From contig NZ_RPDI01000002.1 of the NCBI RefSeq assembly GCF_003917135.1, positions 118,730 through 182,729 on the forward strand: a stretch of DNA of 64,000 nucleotides, in the 5' to 3' direction. A program made the translations under genes and the position numbers. Below are positions 52,316-61,394 of this stretch, one piece after another (within the stretch, counting starts at the first letter, position 1; the number at the start of each line of letters is the position of its first letter). The notes under the pieces are model-generated. The model did no database searches. It was not told where the DNA came from and saw only the letters and a list, made by a program, of their open reading frames with translations. The DNA is from Leucobacter chromiireducens (lineage in GTDB: Bacteria > Actinomycetota > Actinomycetes > Actinomycetales > Microbacteriaceae).

Positions 52316-52386
52316 GGATCGGGGTCACTTCGGCAGGGTGTCACGGTGGTGGACGTCGCGACACCCTGCCGAAGTGACCCCGATCC
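52316..52386. repeat. Family B palindrome, copy 2
   Basis: 27-bp perfect arms starting GGATCGGGGTCACTTC (52316-52342) and ending GAAGTGACCCCGATCC (52386), with a 17-base loop. Differs from copy 1 at the C-to-T/G-to-A position in both arms, so pairing is kept. The rest of 52186-52479 shows only the M20 peptidase promoter. Confidence 0.95.
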
Positions 52387-52465
52387 GGGAAGACGGCGAG
52401 GGCCGGCAGCTGCAGCATCAACGTCACGCGGGGCAACCCGCCACCCACGGCGGGCCCCCGGCGGC

Positions 52466-52471
52466 TACGCT
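52466..52471 (+). promoter_or_regulatory. -10 box of a predicted leaderless promoter (M20 peptidase)
   Basis: TACGCT followed by 8 bases and the ATG at 52480. Confidence 0.5.
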
Positions 52472-52479
52472 TGGGGATC

Positions 52480-53793
52480 ATGAGCACCGCACCCATCGAG
52501 CACGAGCTGTCGGAAACCGTCCGGATCGCCCGCGACCTGATCCGGATCGATACGTCGAACCGCGGCGGTGGCGACGCGGAGCCCGAGCGCCCGGCGGCCG
52601 ACTACGTTGCCGCCTACCTGCGGGAGCTGGGACTCGAACCGACCATCATCGAGTCGGCGCCGGGGCGCGCGAGCGTTGTGGCGCGCGTCGCTGGGCGCGA
52701 TCCGGAGCTGCCTGCGCTCGTGCTGCACGGGCACCTCGATGTCGTTCCGGCCGACCCGGCCAACTGGAGCGTCGATCCGTTCGCCGGTGAGATCCGGGAC
52801 GGCATGCTGTGGGGGCGCGGCGCGGTCGACATGAAGGACATGGACGCCATGATCCTCACGTCGATCGCGGAGCTGCTGCGCGCGGGGGAGCGACCGCGGC
52901 GCGACGTCGTGCTCGCGTTCTTCGCCGACGAGGAGAACGGCGGCGTCTACGGCGCGCACCACCTCGTTGAGCACCACCCGGAGCTCTTCGCCGGAGCCGG
53001 CACCGCGATCAGCGAGGTGGGTGGCTACTCGATCGACATCGGCGGCACCCGCGCGTACCTCGTGCAGACCGGGGAGAAGGCGCTCGACTGGATCCGGCTG
53101 CGCGCACGCGGCACCGCGGCGCACGGCTCGCGCGTGTGGCAGGACAACGCGGTGACCCGGCTCGCCGAGGCAATCGCGGCGCTCGGGCGGCACGAGTGGC
53201 CGCTCGCGCTCTGCGACACCACGCGCGAGCTGATCGGCGAGATCGCGGCCATCTTCGGGGAGGATCCGCTCGAGGTCGCCCCCGAGGAGCTCGTGCTGCG
53301 GCTCGGCAAGGGCGGCGGCTTCATTCAGGCCAGCCTGCGCAACACGAGCAACCCCACCGTGCTCACCGCGGGCTACAAGCACAACGTCATCCCGGACACG
53401 GCCGAGGCGCTCGTCGACGTGCGCTCCCTGCCGGTGGAGCAGGCTGGCGTGATCGCCGAGATCCAGCGCATCGTCGGCCCCGACATTGAGATCGAGTCGG
53501 TGCACTCCGACATCGGGCTCGAGGTGCCGTTCGAGGGAGAAATCGTCGATGCGATGCAGGCGAGCCTGCGCCTCCACGATCCCGAGGCGCGCGTGCTCCC
53601 GTACCTGCTCTCCGGCGGCACCGACAACAAGGCGCTCGCGCGGCTCGGCATCGTCGGCTACGGCTTCGCGCCGCTCCGGCTTCCCGCCGACCTCGACTTC
53701 CCCGGCATGTTTCACGGGGTCGACGAGCGCGTGCCGCTCGATGCGCTCGACTTCGGGCACCGCGTGCTCGTCGATCTGCTGCGCAGCTACTAG
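52480..53793 (+). CDS. M20-family metallopeptidase
   Basis: A 437-aa M20 (ArgE/DapE/carboxypeptidase G2-type) zinc peptidase or deacylase. First zinc His in LVLHGHLDVVPAD, bridging Asp in GRGAVDMKDMDAM, and Glu-Glu with zinc ligands in AFFADEENGGVYGAHHLVE mark the active site. The dimerisation domain starts near RARGTAAHGSRVWQDNAV. The final His in FHGVDERVPLD is the last zinc ligand. Start ATG at 52480 with no ribosome site; the TACGCT box 8 bases upstream suggests a leaderless mRNA. Specificity cannot be inferred. Confidence 0.92.
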   Translation: MSTAPIEHELSETVRIARDLIRIDTSNRGGGDAEPERPAADYVAAYLRELGLEPTIIESAPGRASVVARVAGRDPELPALVLHGHLDVVPADPANWSVDPFAGEIRDGMLWGRGAVDMKDMDAMILTSIAELLRAGERPRRDVVLAFFADEENGGVYGAHHLVEHHPELFAGAGTAISEVGGYSIDIGGTRAYLVQTGEKALDWIRLRARGTAAHGSRVWQDNAVTRLAEAIAALGRHEWPLALCDTTRELIGEIAAIFGEDPLEVAPEELVLRLGKGGGFIQASLRNTSNPTVLTAGYKHNVIPDTAEALVDVRSLPVEQAGVIAEIQRIVGPDIEIESVHSDIGLEVPFEGEIVDAMQASLRLHDPEARVLPYLLSGGTDNKALARLGIVGYGFAPLRLPADLDFPGMFHGVDERVPLDALDFGHRVLVDLLRSY

Positions 53794-53918
53794 GCGTCGC
53801 GCCTGAGCGCCGCGCCCGCGCGCTCGTTCGCAGCGGCACGGCGGTGAGCGTGGGCTAGTCTGGACGGCGGCCTGAATTTGCTGGGGCGCCGATTGCGCGT
53901 CCGCCACGAAAGGACAGC

Positions 53919-54800
53919 ATGGGAATCTTCGAGGCGATCCTGCTCGGCATCATCCAGGGGCTCACCGAGTTTCTGCCGATTTCGTCGAGCGCGCACCTCC
54001 GCATCGCGAGCGAGCTGATGGGGATCGGTGACGCGGGTGCCGCCTTCACCGCGATCACGCAGATCGGTACGGAGGCCGCGGTGATCGTGTTCTTCTGGCG
54101 CGACATCGTGCGCATCATCGGACGCTGGTTCTCCTCGCTCACGGGCAAAGTGGACCGCAAGGATCCCGATGCGCTGATGGGGTGGTGGATCATCCTCGGC
54201 ACGATCCCGATCGTGGTGCTCGGTCTGCTGTTCCAGGACCAGATCGAGGGCACGCTGCGCTCGCTCTGGTTCGTCGCGATCATGCTGATCGTGTTCGGCA
54301 TCCTGCTGGGGATCGCGGACCGGATCGGCCGCAAGCAGCGCCCCCTCGATCAGCTCACCTGGAAGCACGGCCTCGGCTTTGGCTTCGCGCAGGCGCTCGC
54401 GCTGATCCCCGGCGTGTCGCGCTCCGGGGGGACCATCACCGCCGGCCTGCTCATGGGCTACACCCGCGAGGCGGCCGCGCGCTACTCGTTCCTGCTCGCG
54501 ATCCCGGCCGTGTTCGGCTCCGGCTTCTACCAGCTGTTCAAGGCGCTGAAGGCGCCGTCGGACACCACCCCGATGGGGTTCACGATCGTCGCGACCATCG
54601 TCGCCTTCGTGGTCGCCCTGTTCGTGATCGGGCTCTTCATGCAGTACATCTCGAAGCGGAGCTTCATGCCGTTCGTCGTGTACCGCATCCTGCTCGGCGC
54701 GGTGATCATCGTGCTGCTGAGCACCGGCGTGCTCTCCGCTGACGGCGGCACCGAGGCCGCGGTCAGCGCGGCCATCGGCGCTGCGGGGGGTGCGCTGTGA
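53919..54800 (+). CDS. uppP: Undecaprenyl-diphosphatase UppP (BacA)
   Basis: A 293-aa membrane phosphatase recycling undecaprenyl pyrophosphate in cell-wall synthesis; also gives bacitracin tolerance. The two active-site motifs are present: [16 protein letters not shown] near residue 20 (the usual Gly before His is Ala, as often in actinobacteria) and [14 protein letters not shown] near 165. About eight membrane helices. The start at 53919 has GAAAGGA upstream. It overlaps mshC by 4 bases (GTGA), an arrangement known in actinobacteria. Confidence 0.95.
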   Translation: MGIFEAILLGIIQGLTEFLPISSSAHLRIASELMGIGDAGAAFTAITQIGTEAAVIVFFWRDIVRIIGRWFSSLTGKVDRKDPDALMGWWIILGTIPIVVLGLLFQDQIEGTLRSLWFVAIMLIVFGILLGIADRIGRKQRPLDQLTWKHGLGFGFAQALALIPGVSRSGGTITAGLLMGYTREAAARYSFLLAIPAVFGSGFYQLFKALKAPSDTTPMGFTIVATIVAFVVALFVIGLFMQYISKRSFMPFVVYRILLGAVIIVLLSTGVLSADGGTEAAVSAAIGAAGGAL

Positions 54801-56041
54801 GGACCTGGACCCCGCCAGAACTCCCCGAGCTGCCCGGCACGGGGATCGCGCCGAAGCTCTTCAACACCGCAACCGAGCGGCTCGAGCACCCGGCGATTCC
54901 CGACGGGCGAGCGCTGCTCTACGTGTGCGGGATCACCCCGTACGACGCCACGCACCTCGGGCACGCGTTCACGTACCTCACGTTCGACATCATGCAGCGC
55001 GCCTGGCGCGACGCGGGCATCGAGACCGTGTACGCGCAGAACATCACGGACGTCGACGACCCGCTGCTTGAGCGTGCGAACGAGACGGGCGTCGATTGGC
55101 GCGGCCTCGCCGACTCGCAGATCGGGCTCTACCGCTCCGACATGCACCGGCTGGGGATGCTGCCCCCCGAGCACTTCATTGCGGTGACCGAGCAGATCGA
55201 CGAGATCGCCGCTGCGGTCCAGCAGCTCGTCGAGCTGGGCTTCGCGTACCGGGTGCCCACCGCCGAGGCGGACACCGACGACGTGTACTTTGACACCGCC
55301 GCGGCCGAGCGCGACTCGCAGTGGCGGCTCGGCGACGTTGCGCCGTACGATCCCGAGCTGATGCGGCGCTTGAGCGCTGAGCGCGGCGGGGATCCGGACC
55401 GACCGGGCAAGCGCGGTCCACTCGACCCGCTGCTGTGGCGCGCCGCGCGTGCGGGGGAGCCGAGCTGGGAGTCACCCGTTGGCGCCGGGCGTCCCGGTTG
55501 GCACATCGAGTGCTCGGTGATCGCGACGGGCGCGCTCGGAGGCGCGTTCACGGTGCAGGGCGGTGGCTCCGACCTGATTTTCCCGCACCACGAGTTCACC
55601 GCAGCGCACGCGACCGCGCTGTCTGGCACCCCGCTCGCACACGCGTACTGCCACGTTGGGCTCGTCGCGTACCAGGGGCACAAGATGTCCAAGTCGCGCG
55701 GCAACCTCGTGTTTGTCTCGAAGCTGCTCGACGGCGGCGCAGACCCGTCGGCGATCCGGCTCGGCCTACTCACGCACCACTACCGCTCCGAGTGGGAGTG
55801 GGCGGACGGCGATCTCGCGACCGCGACGCGCCGCCTCGAGGCGTGGCGGGCGGGGCTCGCGCGTGTGAGCGCGGACCCCGTCGCGGCCGGTACGGTGGTG
55901 CAGCAGCTCCGCGCGGCGCTCGCGAACGATCTGGACACTCCGGTGATGCTCGCCACGCTCGACGCGGCGCTGGATCAGGGTGTGGACTCACCGCAGCTGA
56001 TCGCTGACGCGGTGCTCGCGCTGCTCGGGGTCCGGCTCTAG
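54797..56041 (+). CDS. mshC: Mycothiol ligase MshC (cysteine:GlcN-Ins ligase)
   Basis: A 414-aa class I tRNA-synthetase-like ligase joining cysteine to glucosaminyl-inositol in mycothiol biosynthesis. It resembles CysRS but with MshC features: [23 protein letters not shown] (HIGH-like), zinc Cys43 at the start, [21 protein letters not shown] and KMSKS in [10 protein letters not shown]. No anticodon domain. Start is GTG overlapping uppP. Its presence firmly supports an actinobacterial host. Confidence 0.95.
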   Translation: MRTWTPPELPELPGTGIAPKLFNTATERLEHPAIPDGRALLYVCGITPYDATHLGHAFTYLTFDIMQRAWRDAGIETVYAQNITDVDDPLLERANETGVDWRGLADSQIGLYRSDMHRLGMLPPEHFIAVTEQIDEIAAAVQQLVELGFAYRVPTAEADTDDVYFDTAAAERDSQWRLGDVAPYDPELMRRLSAERGGDPDRPGKRGPLDPLLWRAARAGEPSWESPVGAGRPGWHIECSVIATGALGGAFTVQGGGSDLIFPHHEFTAAHATALSGTPLAHAYCHVGLVAYQGHKMSKSRGNLVFVSKLLDGGADPSAIRLGLLTHHYRSEWEWADGDLATATRRLEAWRAGLARVSADPVAAGTVVQQLRAALANDLDTPVMLATLDAALDQGVDSPQLIADAVLALLGVRL

Positions 56042-56345
56042 GGGCCGCCACCCTGCGCGCACCGCGCCACTTCCTCCCCCGCGTCCGCAGGCGACCACAC
56101 CCCACCGAAACAGACGGAGAAATCGCGGATCTCGGAGGTTTTCGCGCAAAAGCGCCCGAGCTTTGCGATTTCTCCGCGTGTTCGGGTGCGGGGCGTAGCG
56201 AGGACCGGCGGGGCGGAGCGAGGACCGGCGGGGCGGAGCACTCCGGAGCGGGGTGCTGCGGCCTCGCGGCGCGGGAGCGCGGGGCACTCTTCGCGCGGGA
56301 GAAATCTAGAATCTCGGAGGGGTGCGCGCGAAAGCGCCCGAGGGT
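56042..56345. other. Gene-free interval between mshC and the PAC2 gene
   Basis: 304 bases between convergent genes. It contains family C palindromes 1 (56115-56176) and most of 2 (56298-56357), separated by short repeats of GGACCGGCGGGGCGGAGC (two adjacent copies near 56202-56240). No coding sequence is supported. Confidence 0.7.
56115..56176. repeat. Family C palindrome, copy 1
   Basis: Nested hairpin: outer arms GGAGAAATCGC and GCGATTTCTCC, inner arms CTCGG and CCGAG, around AGGTTTTCGCGCAAAAGCGC. Confidence 0.9.
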
Positions 56346-56357
56346 TTAGATTTCTCC
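56298..56357. repeat. Family C palindrome, copy 2
   Basis: Nested hairpin: outer arms GGAGAAATCTA and TAGATTTCTCC, inner arms CTCGG and CCGAG. Its right edge contains the stop and last codons of the PAC2 gene (stop at 56346-56348). Confidence 0.9.
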
Positions 56358-57479
56358 GCGTGGGGGTGTGGGGCCCTCCGGCGGTGCAGTGCCGTGTGGG
56401 GGTGTGGAGCCCTCCGAGCCCGCAGAGCCATCGGGGCCTGGTGCGTCTTCCGAATCCGCGGTGTTCGCGTCTCGGGCGGCCTGCTCGGCCGCACCGTCCT
56501 GATCGGCCGCACCGGCCGCACCATCCTCATCCGCCCGATCAGCCTCAGCCCGCTCAGCCGCCGCGCCCTCGTCCGGCTCCACCGTCACCGCGCGCGAGCC
56601 ATCCTCCAGGAACTTCTCGAACTCCGCGGCGATCGCGTCGCCGGTGGTCTCCGCGGCCAGCGCCTCGTCGCGCGACTCCTCGAGCCCGCGAATGTAGCGC
56701 GTCATGTCCTCGTCGGCGGCCGCGATGCGGTTGATGTTCGCCTCCCAGTCGTTGGCGAGCATCAGCAGCTCGCCGCGCGGGATCACCACGTCGAGCAGTT
56801 CCTCGAGCTTGTCGAGGAGCGCGAGCGTGACCTTGGGGGACGGCGTGCTGTGCACGTAGTGCGGCACCTGCGCCCACAGTGAGATCGGCGTCAGCCCCGC
56901 CGCGGTGAGCGCGAGCTCCACCACGCTGGCGATGCCGGCCGGGCCCTCGTACGTGCTGCGGACGGCTCCGGTGCGGTCGCGCTGCTCCTGGCTGTCACTC
57001 GTGATCGTGGTGACCACGGGGCGCGAGTGCGGCGCGTCGGAGTACATCGAGCCGAGGATGATCACGGTGTCGATGCCCCACACGTCGACGAGTTCGACGA
57101 TCTCGTCGGCGAAGTTCTGCCAGTCGCGCGCCGGCTCCACTCCGGAGAGCAGGAACAGCTCGGTCACGCGTCCGCCGTCGATCCGGCGCACGGTTTCCGC
57201 GTCGGGATCGGGATCAACGTCGACGCCCGGCCGCCGCACGGTGCCGAGCAGCTTCGTGTCCGGCCACTCGATGGCCCGGTTGCCGTGCTCGTCGATGGTG
57301 AGCTTGGGGCGGTGCACCTGGTAGTCGACGTAGCCCTCGGAGCCGAGGATGTGCAGCGGTTCGGCGCCCGTCAGCTCCGCGAGGTGCTGCAGCACGTCGC
57401 TCGTCGCGTCGCCGGCGTCGCTCCAGCCCTGGAAGGCGGCGATGAGTACGCGCGGGTACCCGGGAGAGGCGGCGGTCAC
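56346..57479 (-). CDS. PAC2-family (proteasome-assembly-chaperone-like) protein
   Basis: A 377-aa PAC2/DUF75-type protein of unknown bacterial role. VLIAAFQGWSDAGDATSDVLQHL opens the PAC2 fold. VTELFLLSGVEPARDW, IILGSMYSDAPHSRPV, GPAGIASVVELALTAAGLTPISLWAQVPHYV and a helical segment follow. The C-terminal 90 residues are an acidic, low-complexity Ala/Asp/Glu then Pro/Gly/Ser tail (PPHGTAPPEGPTPPRGEI). The GTG at 57479 has AAGGAG 9 bases upstream and replaces a longer in-frame start. Such proteins are common in actinobacteria. Confidence 0.87.
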   Translation of the reverse strand: MTAASPGYPRVLIAAFQGWSDAGDATSDVLQHLAELTGAEPLHILGSEGYVDYQVHRPKLTIDEHGNRAIEWPDTKLLGTVRRPGVDVDPDPDAETVRRIDGGRVTELFLLSGVEPARDWQNFADEIVELVDVWGIDTVIILGSMYSDAPHSRPVVTTITSDSQEQRDRTGAVRSTYEGPAGIASVVELALTAAGLTPISLWAQVPHYVHSTPSPKVTLALLDKLEELLDVVIPRGELLMLANDWEANINRIAAADEDMTRYIRGLEESRDEALAAETTGDAIAAEFEKFLEDGSRAVTVEPDEGAAAERAEADRADEDGAAGAADQDGAAEQAARDANTADSEDAPGPDGSAGSEGSTPPHGTAPPEGPTPPRGEI

Positions 57480-57561
57480 GACGAGGGGCTCCTTGCGATT
57501 GCGGGACAACGAACTGAACGTCTGGAGACGATCGCCCACCAGGATATCTCGCTGGGCTCAG

Positions 57562-57567
57562 TAGAAT
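57562..57567 (+). promoter_or_regulatory. -10 box of a predicted leaderless promoter (HAD gene)
   Basis: TAGAAT followed by 7 bases and the ATG at 57575. Confidence 0.55.
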
Positions 57568-57574
57568 GGTTCGG

Positions 57575-58303
57575 ATGAGCGCGATCCTCTCCGAGCGAAC
57601 GCCCGCGGCTGTGCTGTGGGACATGGACGGCACCCTGATTGACTCCGAGCCGCTGTGGCTTGACGCCGAGCTGGCGATGCTGCGCCGCTACGGCATCGAG
57701 CTCACGGACGAGGTGCGCGATGGGCTTGTCGGCTCCGGCCTGCGCGCCGCCGCCGCGGTGTTTCAGCGCCTCGGCGTGCCGCTGTCGGCTGACGAGATCA
57801 TCGCCGAGTGGACGGCCGCGGTGATCGCTGGCCTCCGCGCCACCGGCCCGGTGTGGCGCCCCGGCGCCGTTGAGCTGCTGCGCTCGCTCGGCGCGGCCGG
57901 GATCCCGAGCGCGCTCGTGACGATGGCGGTGCGCGAGATCGCCGACGCGGTGCTGGCGCTGCTGCCGGCCGACGCGCGCTTCGTCGGCTCGATTGCCGGC
58001 GACGAGGTGTCGCGCGAGAAGCCGCACCCGGAGCCGTATCACCTCGGCGCGGCGCTCCTCGGCGTGCCGATCGAGGAGTGCCTCGCGCTCGAGGACTCGG
58101 GCAGCGGGTTGCGCGCGGCGCACGCGTCCGGCGCGGTCTCGATTGGGATCCCGAACCTCGTCGATCTCGCCGGCGTGCCGGCGCACGAGCTGTGGCCGAG
58201 CCTCGCCGGGATGGACGCCGATAGACTTTCGGAGCGATTCCGGGCGCACACGAGCGCCCGGCAGGATTCACCGCAGCACAGAGAAACAGGAGAACTCGCG
58301 TGA
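57575..58303 (+). CDS. HAD-family phosphatase (beta-phosphoglucomutase-like)
   Basis: A 242-aa HAD-superfamily hydrolase, subclass I cap. Motif I is LWDMDGTLIDSEPLW (nucleophile and acid Asp), motif II is ALVTMA (Thr), motif III Lys in SREKPHPEPY, and motif IV is ALEDSGSGLRAA. It dephosphorylates a sugar phosphate or similar small molecule. The start at 57575 lies 7 bases after TAGAAT, predicting leaderless expression; the ATG at 57566 lies inside the promoter. It overlaps trmI (GTGA), so the two are coupled. Confidence 0.92.
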   Translation: MSAILSERTPAAVLWDMDGTLIDSEPLWLDAELAMLRRYGIELTDEVRDGLVGSGLRAAAAVFQRLGVPLSADEIIAEWTAAVIAGLRATGPVWRPGAVELLRSLGAAGIPSALVTMAVREIADAVLALLPADARFVGSIAGDEVSREKPHPEPYHLGAALLGVPIEECLALEDSGSGLRAAHASGAVSIGIPNLVDLAGVPAHELWPSLAGMDADRLSERFRAHTSARQDSPQHRETGELA

Positions 58304-59349
58304 GCGAACAGGACACAGCAGCCGGAACCCCCGCGCCGAGCGGGCCCCTCGGGTACGGCGACCGCGTGCAGCTCACGGGGCCGAAGGGTCGGCTGAACAC
58401 GATCACGCTCGTGCCAGGCGGCGAGTTTCACAGCCACCGCGGTGTGATCCTGCACGCCGATCTTGTCGGCCTGTCTGACGCGTCGGTGGTGAGCAACAGC
58501 AGCGGTGAGGAGTACCTCGTGCTGCGGCCGCTGCTGTCCGACTTCGTGATGTCGATGCCGCGCGGAGCGGCGATCGTCTACCCGAAGGACGCCGCGCAGA
58601 TCCTCTCGCTCGCCGACATCTTCCCTGGCGCGCGCGTCGTGGAGGCCGGCGTGGGCTCCGGCGCGCTCTCGCTCCACCTGCTGCGCGGGATCGGCGAGCG
58701 CGGCGAGCTCTTCTCCTTCGAGCGCCGCGACGAGTTCGCTGACGTTGCGCGCGCGAACGTTGCCGCGTTCTCGGGATCGGTGCCGGAGAACTGGACGCTC
58801 ACCGTCGGCGATCTGCAGGACACGCTGCCCGCGACGTGCGCTGCCGGCACGATTGACCGCGTGGTGCTCGACATGCTGGCGCCGTGGGAGTGCGTGGACG
58901 TCGCCGCCGAGGCGCTGCAGCCCGGTGGCGTGCTCATCTGCTACGTCGCGACGGTGACCCAGCTGTCGCGCACCGCGGAGGAGATCCGGCGCAGCGGCCA
59001 GTTCACGCACCCGCAGTCGTCGGAGACGATGGTGCGCGGCTGGCACGTCGAGGGCCTCGCGGTCCGCCCGGATCACCGCATGGTGGCGCACACCGGCTTC
59101 CTGATCACCGCGCGCAGGCTCGCTCCCAACACGGTGGTGCCGAGCCTGAAGCGCCGCGCATCGAAGAGCGAGTTCAGCGACGCTGACCTCGCGAACTGGC
59201 TGCCCGATCTCGCCGAGGGCGTGACGAGCGACGAGGTGTGGACGCCCGAGGTGGTCGGCGAGCGCCAGAAGAGCGAGAAGGTGCTGCGCAAGAAGGTGCG
59301 CGAGGCGCGCACCTTCGCCAGCGAGCGCGGAGCTGACACGCCGGAGTAG
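58300..59349 (+). CDS. trmI: tRNA (adenine-N1-)-methyltransferase TrmI
   Basis: A 349-aa tRNA m1A58 methyltransferase. The N-terminal small beta domain (YGDRVQLTGPKGRLNTITLVPGGEFHSHRGVI) is followed by the SAM-binding fold: RVVEAGVGSGALSLHLLRGIGERG, FERRDEFADVARANV and IDRVVLDMLAPWE. A C-terminal extension beyond about residue 270 is helical and charged. GTG start overlaps the HAD gene. In most actinobacteria the proteasome block follows trmI; here an FKBP gene follows directly. Confidence 0.94.
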   Translation: MSEQDTAAGTPAPSGPLGYGDRVQLTGPKGRLNTITLVPGGEFHSHRGVILHADLVGLSDASVVSNSSGEEYLVLRPLLSDFVMSMPRGAAIVYPKDAAQILSLADIFPGARVVEAGVGSGALSLHLLRGIGERGELFSFERRDEFADVARANVAAFSGSVPENWTLTVGDLQDTLPATCAAGTIDRVVLDMLAPWECVDVAAEALQPGGVLICYVATVTQLSRTAEEIRRSGQFTHPQSSETMVRGWHVEGLAVRPDHRMVAHTGFLITARRLAPNTVVPSLKRRASKSEFSDADLANWLPDLAEGVTSDEVWTPEVVGERQKSEKVLRKKVREARTFASERGADTPE

Positions 59350-59442
59350 GGGCGGGCGGCTGCTGCGCGCGGCAATGCGGCGAGCCTCAGCCGAGGTTCG
59401 ATAGGATGGCGTGGTTCACACAGGCTTTCGCGAGAGGTGCAT

Positions 59443-60369
59443 ATGCTTCGTCGACTCGTTCCCGCAACCGCAGCGACCGCGCTGCTCATCGTCGGGGTGA
59501 CCGGCTGCACGTCCGCGCAGGATGCCGCGCGCGCTGACTGCACCCCCGTGATGGAGCCCGGCGCGCTCAGCGACAGTGTTGTGGTGCTCGGTGAGGCGGG
59601 GACCACGCCGCAGGTGAAGGTGCCGGAGGGCACCGACATTCTGACCTCGCAGCGCACGATCGTGTCCGAGGCGAACGCGGATGGCGCGATCGCGGGCGAG
59701 GGCACGCTCGTCGGCGTCAACATGTCGTTCTTCGACTCGCAGAGCGCGACGCCGCTGTACGAGAGCCCGGCGCTCGCGGATCCCGCGCAGGCACCCGAGT
59801 ACCTGCTCGTGTCCGCCGACATGGCGAACCCGCTGAGCGAGGCCGTGCGTTGCGCCGCGGAGGGCGACCGTGTCGTGCTCGCGCTGTCGCCGACCGACAG
59901 CGCCCAGCTCGCGATGCAGCTCGGCTCGAGCGCTGGCGAGTCGCTTGTCGGCGTGCTCGACGTGGTCTCGGCGAGCCCGCTCGCGGCGCAGGGCCCCGTG
60001 CGCGGCCTGCCGAACGGCTACCCGGCCGTCGTGACCGACGAGACCGGCCAGCCCGGCGTCGTGCTGCCCCCGCGCGAGGCGCCGAAGGGCACCAGCTCGG
60101 CCGTGCGCATCGCTGGCGACGGCGAGCAGGTCGGCGCGAACCAGAACGTCATCGGCCAGGTGCTCAGCGTCGGCTGGGACGGCACGGTGCAGCAGAACTC
60201 GTGGACTCAGGGGCTCATGTCCTTCGGCTCCGAGGCGGACGTCGCGCAGTCGGGGAACACGTTCCGCGCTGAGCTGACGGGCAAGCAGGTCGGCTCGCAG
60301 GTCGTGATCGTGGAGAACGAGGGCGGCTCGGCCCGCGTGGTCGTCGTCGATATCCTCGGCGTCAACTGA
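59443..60369 (+). CDS. FKBP-type peptidyl-prolyl isomerase lipoprotein
   Basis: A 308-aa lipoprotein. Signal LRRLVPATAATALLIVGVTGC ends in a lipobox Cys (about residue 22). Two FKBP-like halves follow (around 40-160, GTLVGVNMSFFD; and 170-300, VVSASPLAAQGPVRGLPNGYPA then VGWDGTVQQNSW). The canonical catalytic aromatic cluster is weak, so activity may be low. The ATG at 59443 has GAGAGG upstream. It directly precedes pafB as in other actinobacteria, though pafA is missing between trmI and this gene. Confidence 0.85.
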   Translation: MLRRLVPATAATALLIVGVTGCTSAQDAARADCTPVMEPGALSDSVVVLGEAGTTPQVKVPEGTDILTSQRTIVSEANADGAIAGEGTLVGVNMSFFDSQSATPLYESPALADPAQAPEYLLVSADMANPLSEAVRCAAEGDRVVLALSPTDSAQLAMQLGSSAGESLVGVLDVVSASPLAAQGPVRGLPNGYPAVVTDETGQPGVVLPPREAPKGTSSAVRIAGDGEQVGANQNVIGQVLSVGWDGTVQQNSWTQGLMSFGSEADVAQSGNTFRAELTGKQVGSQVVIVENEGGSARVVVVDILGVN

Positions 60370-60377
60370 GGTCGCGG

Positions 60378-61394
60378 GTGGCCGGGCGCGGGGCGGTTCC
60401 CAGCGAGCAGCGGGTCTTCAGTCTGGTCCTCGCGCTCGTCGTGAGTCCCGAGGGGCTCACGAAGCGTGAGCTGCTCTCCTCGGTGTACGGCTACGCCGAG
60501 CGCTTCTCGCGCGACGCGGCGAGCACCGCGCTCGACCGCCAGTTCGAGCGCGACAAGGAGCAGCTGCGCGGGCTCGGGATCCACATCGAGACGCTCGACT
60601 CGCCGCTTGAGCCAGGCAACAATCAGCTCACCCGCTACCGGATCTCGAAGGAGCTGCTCGAGTTTCCGCCCGAGCTGCGGTTCAGCGAGCGCGAGCTCGT
60701 GTTGCTTCGGCTCGCCGCGCTCGCGTGGCAGGAGGGCAGCCTGAGCGCCGAGTCGCGGCGCGCCGCGATGAAGCTCGAGGCGCTCGGCGCCGGGCTCGAC
60801 CTGCAGCACCTCGGTGTTGCGCCGCGCCTGGGTTCCGCCGAGCCGGCGGCCGCGGCGCTGCAGGAGGCCATCGACGCCGGGCGTGTGGTGCGCTTCGCGT
60901 ACACGCTGCCCGGGCGCGACGCCCCGCTTGAGCGACGGGTCGCACCGCTGCGCCTGCACCGCGTCGACGGCCGCTGGCACCTCATCTCGTGGGATCTGGA
61001 CCGCGCGGCCGAGCGGGTGTTCCTGCTCGCGCGCATGAGCGGCACCGTGGTGGTGGAGCAGACCCGCTTCGACCCGGCGCTTCGCGAGCTGGCTGAGCCG
61101 GCGGTCGCCGGCCTCCTGCGCCTGCGCGAGCAGCAGCGCGCGACGCTGCGCGTCGGCAGGGGGACCGTCGCCGAGGCGCGGCTCACCCCGCGCGCCACCG
61201 CCGCCACAGCAGCCGCGCCGCAGGACGACGCGGTGGAGCTCACGCTCGGCATGCTCGATCCCCACCTGCTTGCGCAGGAGCTGATGGGCTACGGTGCCGA
61301 GGTCGCGGTGCTCGCCCCCGAGTCCCTGCGCGAGCTCGTCGTCGGCGGGCTCCGGCGCATCGCAGCCGCGCACGAGGAGGCACCGCATGGCTAG
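60378..61394 (+). CDS. pafB: WYL-domain regulator PafB
   Basis: A 338-aa transcription activator subunit. The N-terminal winged HTH is VFSLVLALVVSPEGLTKRELLSSVYGYA. A WYL domain lies in the middle (AIDAGRVVRFAYTLPGRDAPLERRVAPLRLHRVDGRWHLISWD), with a C-terminal WCX extension. Start is GTG 60378. With PafC it forms the DNA-damage-responsive activator PafBC described in mycobacteria. It overlaps pafC by 8 bases. Confidence 0.92.
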   Translation: MAGRGAVPSEQRVFSLVLALVVSPEGLTKRELLSSVYGYAERFSRDAASTALDRQFERDKEQLRGLGIHIETLDSPLEPGNNQLTRYRISKELLEFPPELRFSERELVLLRLAALAWQEGSLSAESRRAAMKLEALGAGLDLQHLGVAPRLGSAEPAAAALQEAIDAGRVVRFAYTLPGRDAPLERRVAPLRLHRVDGRWHLISWDLDRAAERVFLLARMSGTVVVEQTRFDPALRELAEPAVAGLLRLREQQRATLRVGRGTVAEARLTPRATAATAAAPQDDAVELTLGMLDPHLLAQELMGYGAEVAVLAPESLRELVVGGLRRIAAAHEEAPHG

